Shown piece by piece: positions 46,170 through 62,926 of a DNA stretch of 64,000 nt. Each line of letters begins with the position of its first letter. Within the stretch, counting starts at the first letter, position 1. The stretch is taken from positions 1 through 64,000 of the forward strand of contig JACEEZ010021700.1 of NCBI GenBank assembly GCA_016584305.1, in the 5' to 3' direction. The DNA comes from Chionoecetes opilio (taxonomy: Eukaryota > Arthropoda > Malacostraca > Decapoda > Majidae). The notes under the pieces were generated by a model. The model made no database searches. It was not told the DNA's origin and worked only from the letters and a program-made list of their open reading frames with translations. A program made the translations under genes and the position numbers.

Positions 46170-47099
46170 ATGGAGGAGACCAGGAGATTTGAGTGTGATG
46201 AGTGCGGGGAATTGTTGAGCAGCAGCAGCAGGCATATCCAGCACTCCCTGTCACACCGAGGAGTGACAGTGTTCTGCTGTGAAAAGTGTGATGAAGTGTT
46301 CCTCAGTGAAAGCCAGATGCACAAACACATGGAACGGCACGAAACTCCTCTCCGTAAGAAATTTGAATGTGATATTTGTTTAAGACAGTTTGACAAGAAG
46401 ATTGAGTTTCGAGGACACAGGCTGCTCCATTTTGGGGTGAAGGCATATAAATGTGATGTGTGTGGGAAAGAGTTTTCATCTAGGATGTGTTTCTTGCAGC
46501 ATGCGAAGGTTCACTCTGATGTGAGAGAATATGAATGTAAAATTTGTGGGTATGAGTTCAAATGGAAAAGTAATTACTATCGACATTTGGACCGTCACAA
46601 GCAGAGAAAGAAATACATGTGTACTCATTGTGATAAAGTGTTCGTTTGGAAGTCCCACCTCAATATCCACAAGAAGACTCATGAGAATTCCCCACAAGAG
46701 GAAGTCAGCAGCTCTGAGCAAGTCATCACCGAACCCCCAAAACAGGTTGTCAAAAGTTCTACAAAACAGGTTGTCAAAAGTTCTACAAAACAGGTTGTCA
46801 CATCAGCTAAAGGTTTGGTTGATTTCAAGAAATTTAGATGTAACCTGTGTGGCAAAAAGTTCCACTCCAAACTTGGAGCCAGGGAACACTACAGAGTTCA
46901 CTCCAATGTAAAGGAGTTTGAGTGTGTTTTGTGTGGAATCCAGTTCAAATGGCAAAGCAGCCATTATCGACACATGAAAAAGCATGGCAAGCAAGTGAAA
47001 GCCCACCAGTGCCACAAGTGTGGCAAAAGCTATGACCGCAAGAGCCATCTCAAGCGGCACTTTGAAAACCACCACAAAGGAATGAAAAAGAGGTACTGA
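46170..47099 (+). CDS. C2H2 zinc-finger protein, cluster copy 5 (309 aa, 9 fingers)
   Basis: ATG 46170, same ends as the others. Finger 3 (FECDICLRQFDKKIEF) is like copy 2, finger 4 and finger 5 (YECKICGYEFKWKSNY) are like the second block of copies 2 and 3, and finger 6 (YMCTHCDKVFVWKSHL) is unique. The linker has three repeats. Finger 8 carries GIQFKWQSSHYR where others have GAQFKWQRS. This mosaic suggests past gene conversion or unequal exchange. Putative 5' acceptor at 45841. Intact. Confidence 0.92.
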   Translation: MEETRRFECDECGELLSSSSRHIQHSLSHRGVTVFCCEKCDEVFLSESQMHKHMERHETPLRKKFECDICLRQFDKKIEFRGHRLLHFGVKAYKCDVCGKEFSSRMCFLQHAKVHSDVREYECKICGYEFKWKSNYYRHLDRHKQRKKYMCTHCDKVFVWKSHLNIHKKTHENSPQEEVSSSEQVITEPPKQVVKSSTKQVVKSSTKQVVTSAKGLVDFKKFRCNLCGKKFHSKLGAREHYRVHSNVKEFECVLCGIQFKWQSSHYRHMKKHGKQVKAHQCHKCGKSYDRKSHLKRHFENHHKGMKKRY

Positions 47100-47465
47100 T
47101 AGAGATGGTGCAGGTGTGGTGGCATTGCACTATAGAGCCACCCTAACAAACCTACAGTAGGCAGCCTGCTTATGTGCCAAGAGGCTAAGACTGAGGCTTG
47201 GCAAGCTTTTCACCAAAACATTCATCCCATCCAGCACCAGAGTTGTCATAACATGGATATTAGGGATCAAGTCAATGAGAGAAACTCTCAGCCCAGACAC
47301 CTTATCACTGCTTATGAACACTGATGCCATGACCACAATGTTATGTGATAATGAGCCAGAAGATTCAGGGTTTGAGAATCTGTGCGTGTCATGTGTGGTG
47401 GTAGTACTAGTACTGCATCCTTAACCTTGCTTCTTTGTTGCACCCTCCTGAATATGTTGTGATGT

Positions 47466-47955
47466 ACCGTATTTTACGGCTTGTAAGACGCACTTTTTTC
47501 CCCCAAAAATACCCTGAAAAACACTCAATGAGCCTTCCAAGACTAATGTTGTAGGAGGTTAGCTTAGGTAGCTATTCAATTCAGCCTCTTATATGATATA
47601 ACCTCAGTACATACCTGTTAAGAGTATTTAAAATACCAGAAGACATTCAAATCAACTACCAATTTTTCCTCACCCTGTTATGTTTACACGACACTGGCGG
47701 GAGCCTTTCCGCCCCGGCAGATTGGCGCCAACGGCCATTGTGTGTATAAGGAACTTTGTTACATTAGATGAAAATATGTATACTTATGTACATGCAGCCA
47801 TCACAAATACTACACGCATACAGGAAAATTCAAACAATACATTGTGAGGCACAGGAGGCAGGCAACGTAGTGAGGCACGGGAGGGTGTGAGAGGTGTTTA
47901 CACTCTACTACAAAGCCAGTCTCAGCTGATCGGCACGCCGTAGGCACGGGTAGTG
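47466..47955. mobile_element. Insert of unknown class in the 3' flank of unit 5
   Basis: The conserved flank stops at GTTGTGATGTA and is replaced by CCGTATTTTACGGCTTGTAA GACGCAC and about 480 bp of new sequence, then resumes at GTGCTTTAGCGTCTACC. I did not find clear terminal repeats. Confidence 0.45.
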
Positions 47956-48179
47956 CTTTAGCGTCTACCATGTTCTAGTATTTAGCTATGAAAATATGAT
48001 GCAAGCATAATAAGTATGATACTTTTAGGATTGTGAGAATACCAGATTTATGTCTGTAGGGTTCATTATCACGTGTTTGACATTATCTCTCAAGTCTTCA
48101 ATAAATTGATGGAAGCACTACATTGGTTTCCTTTGTGGCTCTGAAGCACCGAGTCCTTCCTCAAGTGGTGGTAGTAAGT

Positions 48180-48490
48180 CCCCCAGGCCCCCAAATGTCT
48201 AGCTACGCCCCTGGGTGTTGACTTGGCTGATATTTGGTCAACACTCTGCACCAGAAACTAGAGACTTACAAGTAGTACAAGCTACTGTAACAAGTGTTGC
48301 TGTGGGTAACTGGTCAACACCTCGCCATCTTGCATCCTGTGGGACCTCTGGATGCACTGATGAGCGGCAGTCTGTTTTTCAGGTTGACTGTCGAGTGGCT
48401 GGCTCTCATGAAGCCATAAACAAGCTGTGGAGTGTGATGAGAGGAGAGACTGAGCGCCCGTGTCACGTCCGGTGTGATTTGGACACATAA
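48180..48490 (+). other. Partial zinc-finger unit: leftover upstream segment
   Basis: Repeats the unit-associated ORF (LTWLIFGQHSAPETRDLQ) but then diverges into a 91-codon frame ending CHVRCDLDT. No sixth zinc-finger gene follows. This is the right edge of the tandem array. Confidence 0.55.
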
Positions 48491-49082
48491 TCAGGGAGGG
48501 TATTGGAGGTAGTTTATAGTTCTGACAGTCATTCATGAACATGAATGTGTGCCTATTAGAACAGCAGCCTTATCGACCTCCTCCTTACGCAACACAACAG
48601 GTAAGTCATGTGTTACTCTTGTTATTAGCGGTATTAGTAGTGTCGTTGATATCTTATGTAGTTTTTTGGATTTGTGTAGCAATGTGGCAATAGTTTCTTT
48701 TTTTGCACTAAATTAGATTCCTATATTATTTTTTTCTTAGGTGTAGAAAGCAGCCAGTTAAGGGGGGCTTCCACTGATTATGGCCAAAAAATTGTTTATT
48801 CTGAAAATATTCATGCTAGTGTATCTCATCTACCCGCGTGGTCTCCGTAAGTCTGCCACGTGTACTCATACACTCATACAGCGCCCTTTAAAATTTAAAT
48901 CCCGCGGCGTGTGCCACGCCCCCTTCCCACTCAGCGTTGCTTATTCGCTTTATTTCTTCATTATTTTCATGTTTTTTCCCGATTTTCCCCCGATTTTTTT
49001 TTCCTACGATACTGTACGATATGTTAGGTTGCCTCTGGCAGTGTCTGCACCACCCTGTTGCCGGCTCCGGGCCCTCAGTTAC

Positions 49083-49569
49083 CAGAGGTGGGCGAGAGCG
49101 ATACTTAGTGCGATACTGCAATACTATAGCACCGCCAAAATAGTATCGCATTATCGCATAAGAATTCAAAGCAGCGGAGTCTAAGCATCACAACTCAGGC
49201 ATCGCTTACATTTCCCGCAATACTTTAAAAGACGACCTTTATATTTTAAATAAAATTTGTCAGTTTAAAAATAAACAGATTACAATGTTTTAATGTGCCT
49301 AAACTGTAGTTTAAGTAAAATAGATCTTTTTTTGGCTAATACAGTGTTTTCTTAGGTAGCAAAGTATCGCAGAGCTAAATTTTTGGTATCGCAGTATCGC
49401 TGCGACACCGTCGCTTTAAGAAAAAAGTATCGTAGCGGAGTGTCGCAGTATCGCGTAGCGTTTTAAGAAAATCCGAAAAAGTAGCGGAGTGTCGCGTGTC
49501 CAACTAGCGGGGAAAAAGTATCGCAGTATCGTTATCGCACTACCAAAAAAAAGTATCGCGCCACCGCTG
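49083..49569. mobile_element. hAT-like MITE rich in AGTATCGC
   Basis: Starts CAGAGGTGGGCGAGAGCGAT and ends GTATCGCGCCACCGCTG, giving imperfect CAG...CTG inverted ends. A perfect 8-bp duplication TCAGTTAC flanks it (49075-49082, 49570-49577). AGTATCGC and TAGCG motifs recur about a dozen times internally. No ORF. Confidence 0.85.
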
Positions 49570-49755
49570 TCAGTTACTCGTATCGATCGAAGGAGGCGCA
49601 CGCGCTGTCTGTGCGGGGATAGGCGCTCGGTGACACCTTCAGACGCCTTCCTGTGCCTTCACCCGCTAGTTTTGTTACTGTTACTTACAACCAGGCCTCT
49701 CCTAAGTAAAAAGCGGAAGTTACTGATGGAAAAGGAATTCCAGCTGAAATTCAAG

Positions 49756-49792
49756 TGACCTCAAGCTGACCCCAAGTGACCTCTGGTGACCT
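49756..49792. promoter_or_regulatory. Cluster of four TGACCT/C half-sites (speculative)
   Basis: TGACCT, TGACCC, TGACCT and TGACCT occur in one orientation, spaced 5, 4 and 4 bp. TGACCT is the complement of the nuclear-receptor half-site AGGTCA. It could equally be a tiny decamer repeat (AAGTGACCTC). No gene is recognised nearby. Confidence 0.2.
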
Positions 49793-49799
49793 CTGGTTG

Positions 49800-50440
49800 A
49801 GCCTTGACTTCAGAATAAGTATCAGGTATGTCATAAATATATACAAGCACATTTTTATAGTTATTAACATTGCATTATTTTAGATACAGCTATTTATAAC
49901 TTTGACCACGTTTTTCCCACAACTTAATTTTTTCACATTTGAAGTCTAATAAATCTGAATTGCTTCTACCAAAATTAATATTTCTTGTTGCATACTGATC
50001 GTGATGTAACTCTCTACAAATCTGTTAGATAGTTTTCACCTAGAGATAATGTGTAATTTTTGACGAATATTTTAAGAGTGCTATTTTCACTAAATTTTCT
50101 CCTTCATTTTCATAATTTTTGCCCATACTTATTATTTACTTTACACACTTATCATCTTTCTCAATTATTTATTCAGATGTCTTGATTTTGAGGTTTATAG
50201 GAAAACGTTTTACTCCTTTAGAATTGTTAGCTATTAATATTTTATAGAACTTTGAAAACTTTAAAAAAAAAAATTGTAGCTCGTAATTTTCATGCGATTT
50301 CCTTGAAACCTGGTACATAGCATTGCAATATATATGCGCATCAAACATAAAAAAGTGAATATAATCAAACAAGAAATTAAAAAGTTATACTGAAAAAATC
50401 GAATACTTGCTGGCACAGTGGGAATTAAGCCCTGGCAGAA
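49800..50440. other. No recognised feature (A/T-rich)
   Basis: No coding or repeat signal was found. Confidence 0.5.
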
Positions 50441-50730
50441 GCAGACAAGGGAAGGCAGACAGCTAGTGTGACAGGCAAGGGAGTGTTGTTGACTTGTTTG
50501 TGATGCAGACTGCCATACAAGGCTACGCTATGGTGTGTGGCTATAGGCCACTGCACTGAATAATAAGATCCCGTTCCAAATGTCCATAAATCTTGATTAG
50601 ATGGGTAACTTGGGACAACTGGGTGCTAGCGACCAATATTTGATGTTATTTTAACCACAATAAGGCAATCTTAAGTGTTCTTATGTTGACAATCAGGTTT
50701 TCACTAATAAAACCAATGGTTTTGATATAC

Positions 50731-50986
50731 TCATGTCCATACCATGAACATTGGTTAGAAGAAATAGTATTTGAAAGTATGATCTACTCATGTATGGTCC
50801 GACAGCTTTAAGGAACTGCTACGTCAAAATGTTTGGGTTAATATATTTCTCCATTGATGCTGAAAGATTATAGATTGTGTGCACAAGGGTAGTATGATTT
50901 CTTATTCTCCATGTTATTTCTCATTCAATATTATTTCTACTTTCAAATACTATTTCTTCTAACCAATGTTCATGGTATGGACATGA
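50731..50986. mobile_element. 256-bp palindromic MITE nested in the element above
   Basis: 49-bp arms: TCATGTCCATACCATGAACA... at 50731-50779, inverted at 50938-50986. No ORF. Confidence 0.8.
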
Positions 50987-51721
50987 ATATATTGAAGCGA
51001 ACGCGCCCTCCCCCCCCCCCCTCCTTACCTTCACTATCCTCAGCTACACCTACTCCGGGCTGCTCTCTTGAGATGCAGGGAAGCAGGCAGGTGCTTAAGA
51101 CAGAGGGGGGGAGGGGGGGGGGGGGGACGCGTAGCTCGTAAACAGGGCTCGTGCTAGGAATTGAGGACTTACCAGGCTGGGTTCTCCTTCTCTGGCTGTT
51201 CACACACTCAGGGGGGAAGGGTTTAGGCAAACACAAGGGGTCCTTTCACGGTGGCATATTGAAGTAACTCACAGTACAAGTTGCAAGGTCACTCACTACA
51301 AATCTACAACACCTAGACACCAATGCAACGCCACAAACCCCGACCTCTTCCTCGGCCATCGTAAGTAGACGCTACGTAACCCCCCACACAACCCCAGTAC
51401 CTTTCACAGGCACACTACAGTGGCCGCCTCGTCCGGCGCCACTACTCCACAGGGGCAATTCCTCTCCCAGGAAGTCCCCCGTGCCTCCCAACGCCACACA
51501 GTAGCTATGTGGGAAAAAATTTCAAATTTGTTAAATGCTATTGCAAGAGGTATCAGTGGAAAGGTCTTGAAACAAACTTTGCAATGACACCAAGATGACC
51601 CTCCTAGGACCTAAAATAAGAAAGTTACATCAAATAGAAGTTCGCCTTTTGGGCATATTTTTGTCTTATAAAACAATAGGATTATTGTGACCGATAAAAA
51701 TTTGGCATCATGAACACTCAT

Positions 51722-51778
51722 GGTTAGGTTAGGTTAGGTTAGGTTAGGTTTCATTAAAACATAAGGTTAGGTTAGGTT

Positions 51779-51818
<40 letters not shown>

Positions 51819-51824
51819 GTTTGG
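51722..51824. repeat. Interstitial TTAGG repeat and poly-T
   Basis: GGTTAGGTTAGGTTAGGTTAG (about six TTAGG units), a spacer, two or three more units, then about 38 T. TTAGG is the ancestral arthropod telomere repeat. Confidence 0.85.
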
Positions 51825-53016
51825 TTTGGTTTGCGCAAAATAAAACTAGCACCATTAGAACAAGCACCTATTGTAGGCCAAGAAAAAGTAGTTGGTGTCT
51901 CTGAAAACGAACGTGAAACTCTCCTCCATAATTACCAAACAAACAGAACGAACGAACAACGAAATGAAAAACAGTGCATTGACATCGATTACAGATAGCC
52001 TGATAAAATTGTTGCTACTCGATAAAAACTTATCAAATTCGACATATAGACGGACAAATAACTAAAGAAACTTATTTTATTAGTTTCAAGATTAATTTCA
52101 CTCCCCTTCAGCAAAATTGACGAGCGTTTTGGCGACCTGTCACGAAACACATCTCCATTTCCGCGGAATGTACGTGATTTCAGAAATGTTCCGAGAATTT
52201 TCGAGAATTGTTTCTGCAACGAGTTGAGGGGTCAATGTGTGTACTACGTCATCAAATCATGTGTAAGCTCGTGCAATCACAGAAAAACACACAAAAAACT
52301 GATTTCTTAGGGGGTTCACAACACAACTTTTGCGCTAAATTTTGCCAATTTCGATGAAAAGAAAACGGGGCTGAGCTGAAATGTTGACAAAGTTGTCAAG
52401 CGTGAAATCGGAGAATACGCACATACCTACACACAGTGCCACCCCAGGCACACCACAGTGCCGGCCGCCTCGTACAGGCGCCGCACACACTACCAAAAGG
52501 GCTACACCACGGTGGCCGCCTCGTCACGGCGCCACACAGTGCCACGGGGAACGTCACGTTTCCTTACCTCACATCGCCACCACACACAGCTGGAACAGTC
52601 CATTTGTCACTTCCACAGACGCCTCTTACTACAGGGAACTTCCTCTACCCTTGGCTTACCTGACCCTGTGGTAATTACGGGCCAGGCAAGTCTCTAAACT
52701 CCCCTGGGCACCGCCACACCGGCCTCGTGGTCTCCTAGGGTCTCGGCCTGAGTCTGGGAGCAACAACAAACACACGGCATGGCTTCCCCCTCAACTTGAG
52801 CTCGAGTTGTCTCAGGAGCACGGTCGTAACAATATCAAAACCATTGGTTTTATTAGTGAAAACCTGATTTTCAACATAAGAACACTTAAGATTGCCTTAT
52901 TGTGGTTAAAATAACATCAAATATTGGTCGCTAGCACCCAGTTGTCCGCAAGTTAAAAATCTAATCAAGATTTATGGACATTTGGAACGGGATCTTATTA
53001 TTCAGTGCAGTGGCCT

Positions 53017-54320
53017 GTTGGATTTGGGTTGGGGGGTGATGCAGACAGTGTGATAGGCAAGGGAGTGTTGTTGACTTGTTTGTGATGCAGACTGCCATAC
53101 AAGGCTACGCTATGGTGTGGCTAAGGGATGGGGGGGGGGGGGGGTGTGATGTAGTCATGTAGACAGTGTGACGGGCAAGGGAGTGTTGTTCTGCCCTTGC
53201 TCTTGTCTGCCACACAAATCTTTTCCACACATTTAACGTGGCCGTATTGGTCGGAAACGTGTGCAAACTTCTCTGGAAAGGCACAGGTGTTTTGCTGCAC
53301 CCATAAAGGATGCATGCATATGGCATATCGCAAAAAAAAAATCTATCTGAAACACCCCAAAATCTTCAAGTACTATATTTATCTCGTGTTTACGTGCTTC
53401 TGGATTACCGCGGGGAGAGGAGACCACCTACAGTGACGTCACCGGGCCAATGTGCGTCGTCTGCAAGTCTTGAGGAGCGTTTTCGAAGCTCGGGGAGTTT
53501 GCAGATTTTGATTGCGGATTATTTAGAAACGGGTGACTGGATGCAAAAAGTGACAACATATTGTTGGTAGGCTATACTCGATAATGGCTATAATTTGATT
53601 GCATTAAATCAGAAATGATGAAATGGTCTGGACGATTACTTTAAAGATGGTCTTATTTTTAGTCCATCTGGGTGTCCAGCACACCCTCCTCACTGATAGA
53701 ACCAGCTAGTTGGGTAGCCGGTTTAGTCGCCGACGATCCGACCATGCTGCTGGTTGTACTGGGTTACATGTTACCAATAGCAGGGCCAGGGGACAACCCT
53801 GACCAGACCTAATTATGGAAAGGCGTGAGGAAATGTGAGTGTTCAGGACGGAGCTGACTTCTCCATCCTCATACTCGTGGACCTCGTTGCGGTGGGGGAC
53901 AGCGGGACATGTCCGCCCTACATTTTTGAGTTGGGGGGACAGTGTATCATTTGTCCCCCCCATTTGTAAGGTTAAAAGTAACGGTATAATTATTCCAGGG
54001 AATGGTTTTCAGCTAAACTTAATAAACAAGGATTGAAAAATAGTCTTATCTCTAGGCTACCTAGAGAGCCTTTGACAATGTTGTGCTGGCCTTGTGCATC
54101 ATTTACCCTCACATTACTAAAATGCTCCATGTGGCCACCGGCCCTCCGGCCATCCGGAGGGCTGGAGCGCATATTCCCCATGAGTTTGCCCATTTCGGCA
54201 GCTGGCTGCCCTCTACGCATGGCTGTAGCTCCGAAACTAACCACAGGATTTTCTTTAAAATAACCTCATTGTGATTCCCACACAAAGTTATCAGAACGAT
54301 ATTTAATCTAAACCTAACTT
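53017..54320. other. No recognised gene; G-tract and short inverted repeats
   Basis: A G-tract of about 14 lies at 53130. ORFs of 60-86 codons here lack domain signatures and overlap on both strands. Confidence 0.5.
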
Positions 54321-54362
54321 AACCTATCCTAACGTTTTTCTAACCTAACCTAACCTAACCTA
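54306..54362. repeat. Interstitial CCTAA repeat
   Basis: AACCTAACTTAACCTATCCT then CTAACCTAACCTAACCTAACC: about five perfect CCTAA units and degenerate neighbours, the reverse orientation of the tract at 51722. Confidence 0.85.
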
Positions 54363-54659
54363 GCGGTTTGCCGAAAAGGGAGGGCGCCTGGAGAATATGG
54401 GGCCGGAGCCCTCCCACCCAGTGGTCACAAGATAAGTGGTAGGTTGCTGTTTGTCCCCCCACGTTGGAAGACAAAACGAGGTCCGTGCTTACTTGTGGGA
54501 AAAGTGTTAAGGTGGGGCTGCCTGATAACCCCCCCTCCCCCTCACCCCCACATGCACGCACACGTACACGTACACGAAAGAAGGTCAAGGTAGTTCAGTT
54601 TCATCGTGATGGAAAAGTCCCGCATTCACCTCGCGTGGAAAGAGAGAGGGAAAAAAAAT

Positions 54660-54905
54660 TGTTTTTACTAAAACTACTATTTATACCACTACTCTATTAT
54701 TACCACTACTACTACTACCACTACTACTCTCTATAATAACCACCACTACTACTATTACTACCGTCATAAGTAACCACACACACACAGAGAAAACAATTGT
54801 TATTACTACAAATACTATTACCACTACATAACTACAATTACCACTTCTACTACCACTACTACTCTACCCATAACCCCTACGTACTACCACTACCATTACT
54901 ACCAT
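54660..54905. repeat. Imperfect (ACT)n microsatellite
   Basis: ACTACTACC/ACTATTACC units in two blocks, each joined to CATCATAAGTAACCACAC-type flank (54761, 54902): a small local duplication. Confidence 0.9.
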
Positions 54906-55854
<949 letters not shown>

Positions 55855-55911
55855 ACCTTGCAGATATATAGACTTAATTTCTTAGTTTGCATTTATATGT
55901 ATTGGCTAATT

Positions 55912-56105
55912 GGTCCTCCTCTGCCTTCCTATCTTCTCCTCGCATCCTTCTCCTCCTCCTCCTCCTCCTCCTCCACCTCCTCCTCTTCTTCCTTCCCCTA
56001 CCTCTTATTATATCCTCCCTGTTCTTCTTCCTCTCTTCTCTTCTTCTCTTCCTAGCTATTAATTCGTCCTCCTCCCCTCTTAAATTCCTCTCCCCTCCTC
56101 TCAGC
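55912..56105. repeat. (TCC)n pyrimidine-rich tract
   Basis: TCCTCC-type sequence throughout. ORFs on both strands are compositional artefacts. Confidence 0.85.
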
Positions 56106-56317
56106 GGGCATATGACACACATTCGTTACTTTCATCAGCAGGTGATCTCTTAAAATACTCTGTCGCTTGCGGGAAAGGGCGACGCTCTGAGATATAGTAC
56201 TGTGAAAGGCTGAAATAATAGTAATACCTAATGATAGTACTACTGATGATGATAATACTACTAGAAATTATCATGGTAGTAATTATAATGAAGGTATTAA
56301 TAAAAGGAATTAATAAC

Positions 56318-56662
56318 TTCTACTACTATACTGCTTTTACTACTACTACCACTACTACTACTACTACTTACTACTACCACTATAAAAAAAACTATACTAC
56401 TACTACTACTTTTTCTCTACTACTACTACGTACGTACTCTATTTCTACTACTACTACTACTACTACTATACTACTTCTACTACTCTACTACTCGATACTA
56501 CTACTATTACTACTCGATACTACTACTATTACTACTACTATGACTACTACTACTACTACTACTTCTACTACTACTACTACTTCTACTACTATATATGACT
56601 ACTACCACTACAACTACTACTACTACTACTACTACTTCTACTACGTACTACTTCTACTACTC

Positions 56663-56736
<74 letters not shown>

Positions 56737-56746
56737 TCTCTCATCT
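56318..56746. repeat. (CTA)n microsatellite upstream of the chitin-binding gene exon
   Basis: Imperfect (CTA)n over about 430 bp, the last 90 bp nearly perfect. It runs to within about 20 bp of the acceptor TCATCTTCGCAG at 56752 and therefore forms much of that intron's 3' end. Confidence 0.95.
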
Positions 56747-56757
56747 TCGCAGTGGTG

Positions 56758-61404
<4,647 letters not shown>

Positions 61405-61420
<16 letters not shown>

Positions 61421-61707
61421 TTTATTCCTTCTGCTACTACTGCTACTACTACTACTACTACTTCTGCAACAATTATTTCTACAACTACTACTATAATTAT
61501 TACTGCTACTACCGAGTACCCAAAATACTGTCCTCCGCCCGTTATCAGTAATTTATTCCTTCTACTGCTACTGCTACTACTACTTCTGCAACAATTATTT
61601 CTACAACTACTACAACTACTACAACTACTACTATAATTATTACTGTTACTACCGAGTACCCAAAATACTGTTCTCCGCCCATTATCAGTAATTTATTCCT
61701 TCTGCTT

Positions 61708-61752
<45 letters not shown>

Positions 61753-62035
61753 TTGCAACAATTATTTCTACTACTGCTATAACTAGCTACTACTATAATT
61801 ATTACTGCTACTACCGAGTACCCAAAATACTGTTCTCTGCCCGTTATCAGTAATTTATTCCTACTACTACTACTACTACTACCACTTCTGCAACAATTAT
61901 TTCTACTACTACTACAACTACTACTATAATTATTATTTCTACTACCGAATACTCAAAAATCTGTCCTCCGCTCGTTATCAGTCATTTATTCCTTCTACTA
62001 CTACTACTTCTACAATAACTATTACGTACTACTAC
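61405..62035. repeat. 131-162-bp tandem repeat containing (CTA)n, five units
   Basis: CGTTATCAGTAATTTATTCC recurs at about 61409, 61540, 61680, 61842 and 61973, each followed by a CTA run, TTCTGCAACAATTATTTCTA, and mostly GAGTACCCAAAATACTGTYC. The first unit overlaps the end of exon 3. Confidence 0.9.
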
Positions 62036-62284
62036 TACTATTGCTATCATTATTATATCAATGCATTATTGATTGGCCTTTAACATTTCAATTGCCAGAC
62101 TAGCTAATTCAATTTCTTGGTACTCTTCTTCTTCCTCGGGCGGGGTGAGGAGGCTTTTATTATGCTATCCTGTTATCTCACATATAGTTTGATAGTTGTA
62201 GTTACGTAATTCAGCAGATACCCTTGTAATAGACAGTTCTTCCTATGTAATCCTATGCAAATTTGTAATCCTCTTCTTTTTATT

Positions 62285-62486
62285 GGGCTGGCCGCCGACT
62301 GCCATGCCAGGGCAGTCGGCGGCCAGCTCAAACCAGCTATTCACCCTTCCTTTCTGGGATGGTCGATAAATGGGTAGCCTGGGGAAACCTGGGAAAGGTA
62401 ACTGTGGGAACCCGAGGATTCTTCCTAATGCGACGGAGATGAGCACCGAGGCCACGCGTAACATAGCTTATCCTCTCATTTTTACT
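62285..62486 (+). mobile_element. SINE-2, copy 4
   Basis: AGGGCAGTCGGCGGCCAGCT, AAATGGGTAGCCTGGGGAAA and GCGACGGAGATGAGCACCGA match SINE-2. The 5' side carries a perfect 17-bp inverted repeat (62287-62303 / 62311-62327). Confidence 0.75.
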
Positions 62487-62590
62487 TTATTTGACTCTCT
62501 TCCTCTTCAGTGGTCATTAATTCTTCTATATTTCTACCATATGGTTTTTTTTCCCTCTTCCTCTTGTTTCTTTCCTTCCTTCCTTTTATC

Positions 62591-62672
62591 TCCTCCTCCT
62601 CCTCCTCCTCCTCCTCCTCCTCCTCCTCCTCCTCCTCTCCTCCTCCTCCTCCTCCTCCTCCTCCTCCTCCTC
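62591..62672. repeat. (CTC)n microsatellite
   Basis: About 27 CTC units with one interruption. Confidence 0.97.
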
Positions 62673-62783
62673 CCAACAAGCTATATCTAGGGTGGCGATC
62701 CTGTGATAATTGTTCTTGTCATAAATGTTTCCTTCTCGAGAATTGCTGATAGGTAATGCATGGTAGCTGCAACTCATTCGACT

Positions 62784-62868
62784 ATTATCATTACTATTAC
62801 TATTACTATTATTATTATTATTATTATTATTATTATCATTATTATTATTATTATTATTACCATTATTA

Positions 62869-62902
<34 letters not shown>

Positions 62903-62926
62903 CATTATTATTATCATTATTATCGT
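62784..62926. repeat. (ATT)n microsatellite
   Basis: About 47 ATT/ATC units. Confidence 0.97.

Larger units (their letters stand above)
50545..53016. mobile_element. 2.47-kb element with about 181-bp terminal inverted repeats
   Basis: The arms 50548-50728 and 52833-53013 are inverted copies, starting AGGCCACTGCACTGAATAAT. A further roughly 70-bp direct repeat (GGCAAGGGAGTGTTGTTGAC...) lies just outside both ends (about 50467-50537, 53050-53120). The core has no long ORF. It contains a nested palindromic MITE, TTAGG repeats, a poly-T, G/C tracts and a CCGCCTCGT-containing repeat seen at about 51425, 52466 and 52517. Confidence 0.8.

Noticed and set aside
53706..54263. Overlapping 65-85-codon ORFs on both strands
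   Set aside because: No motif, no splice support, compositional bias only.
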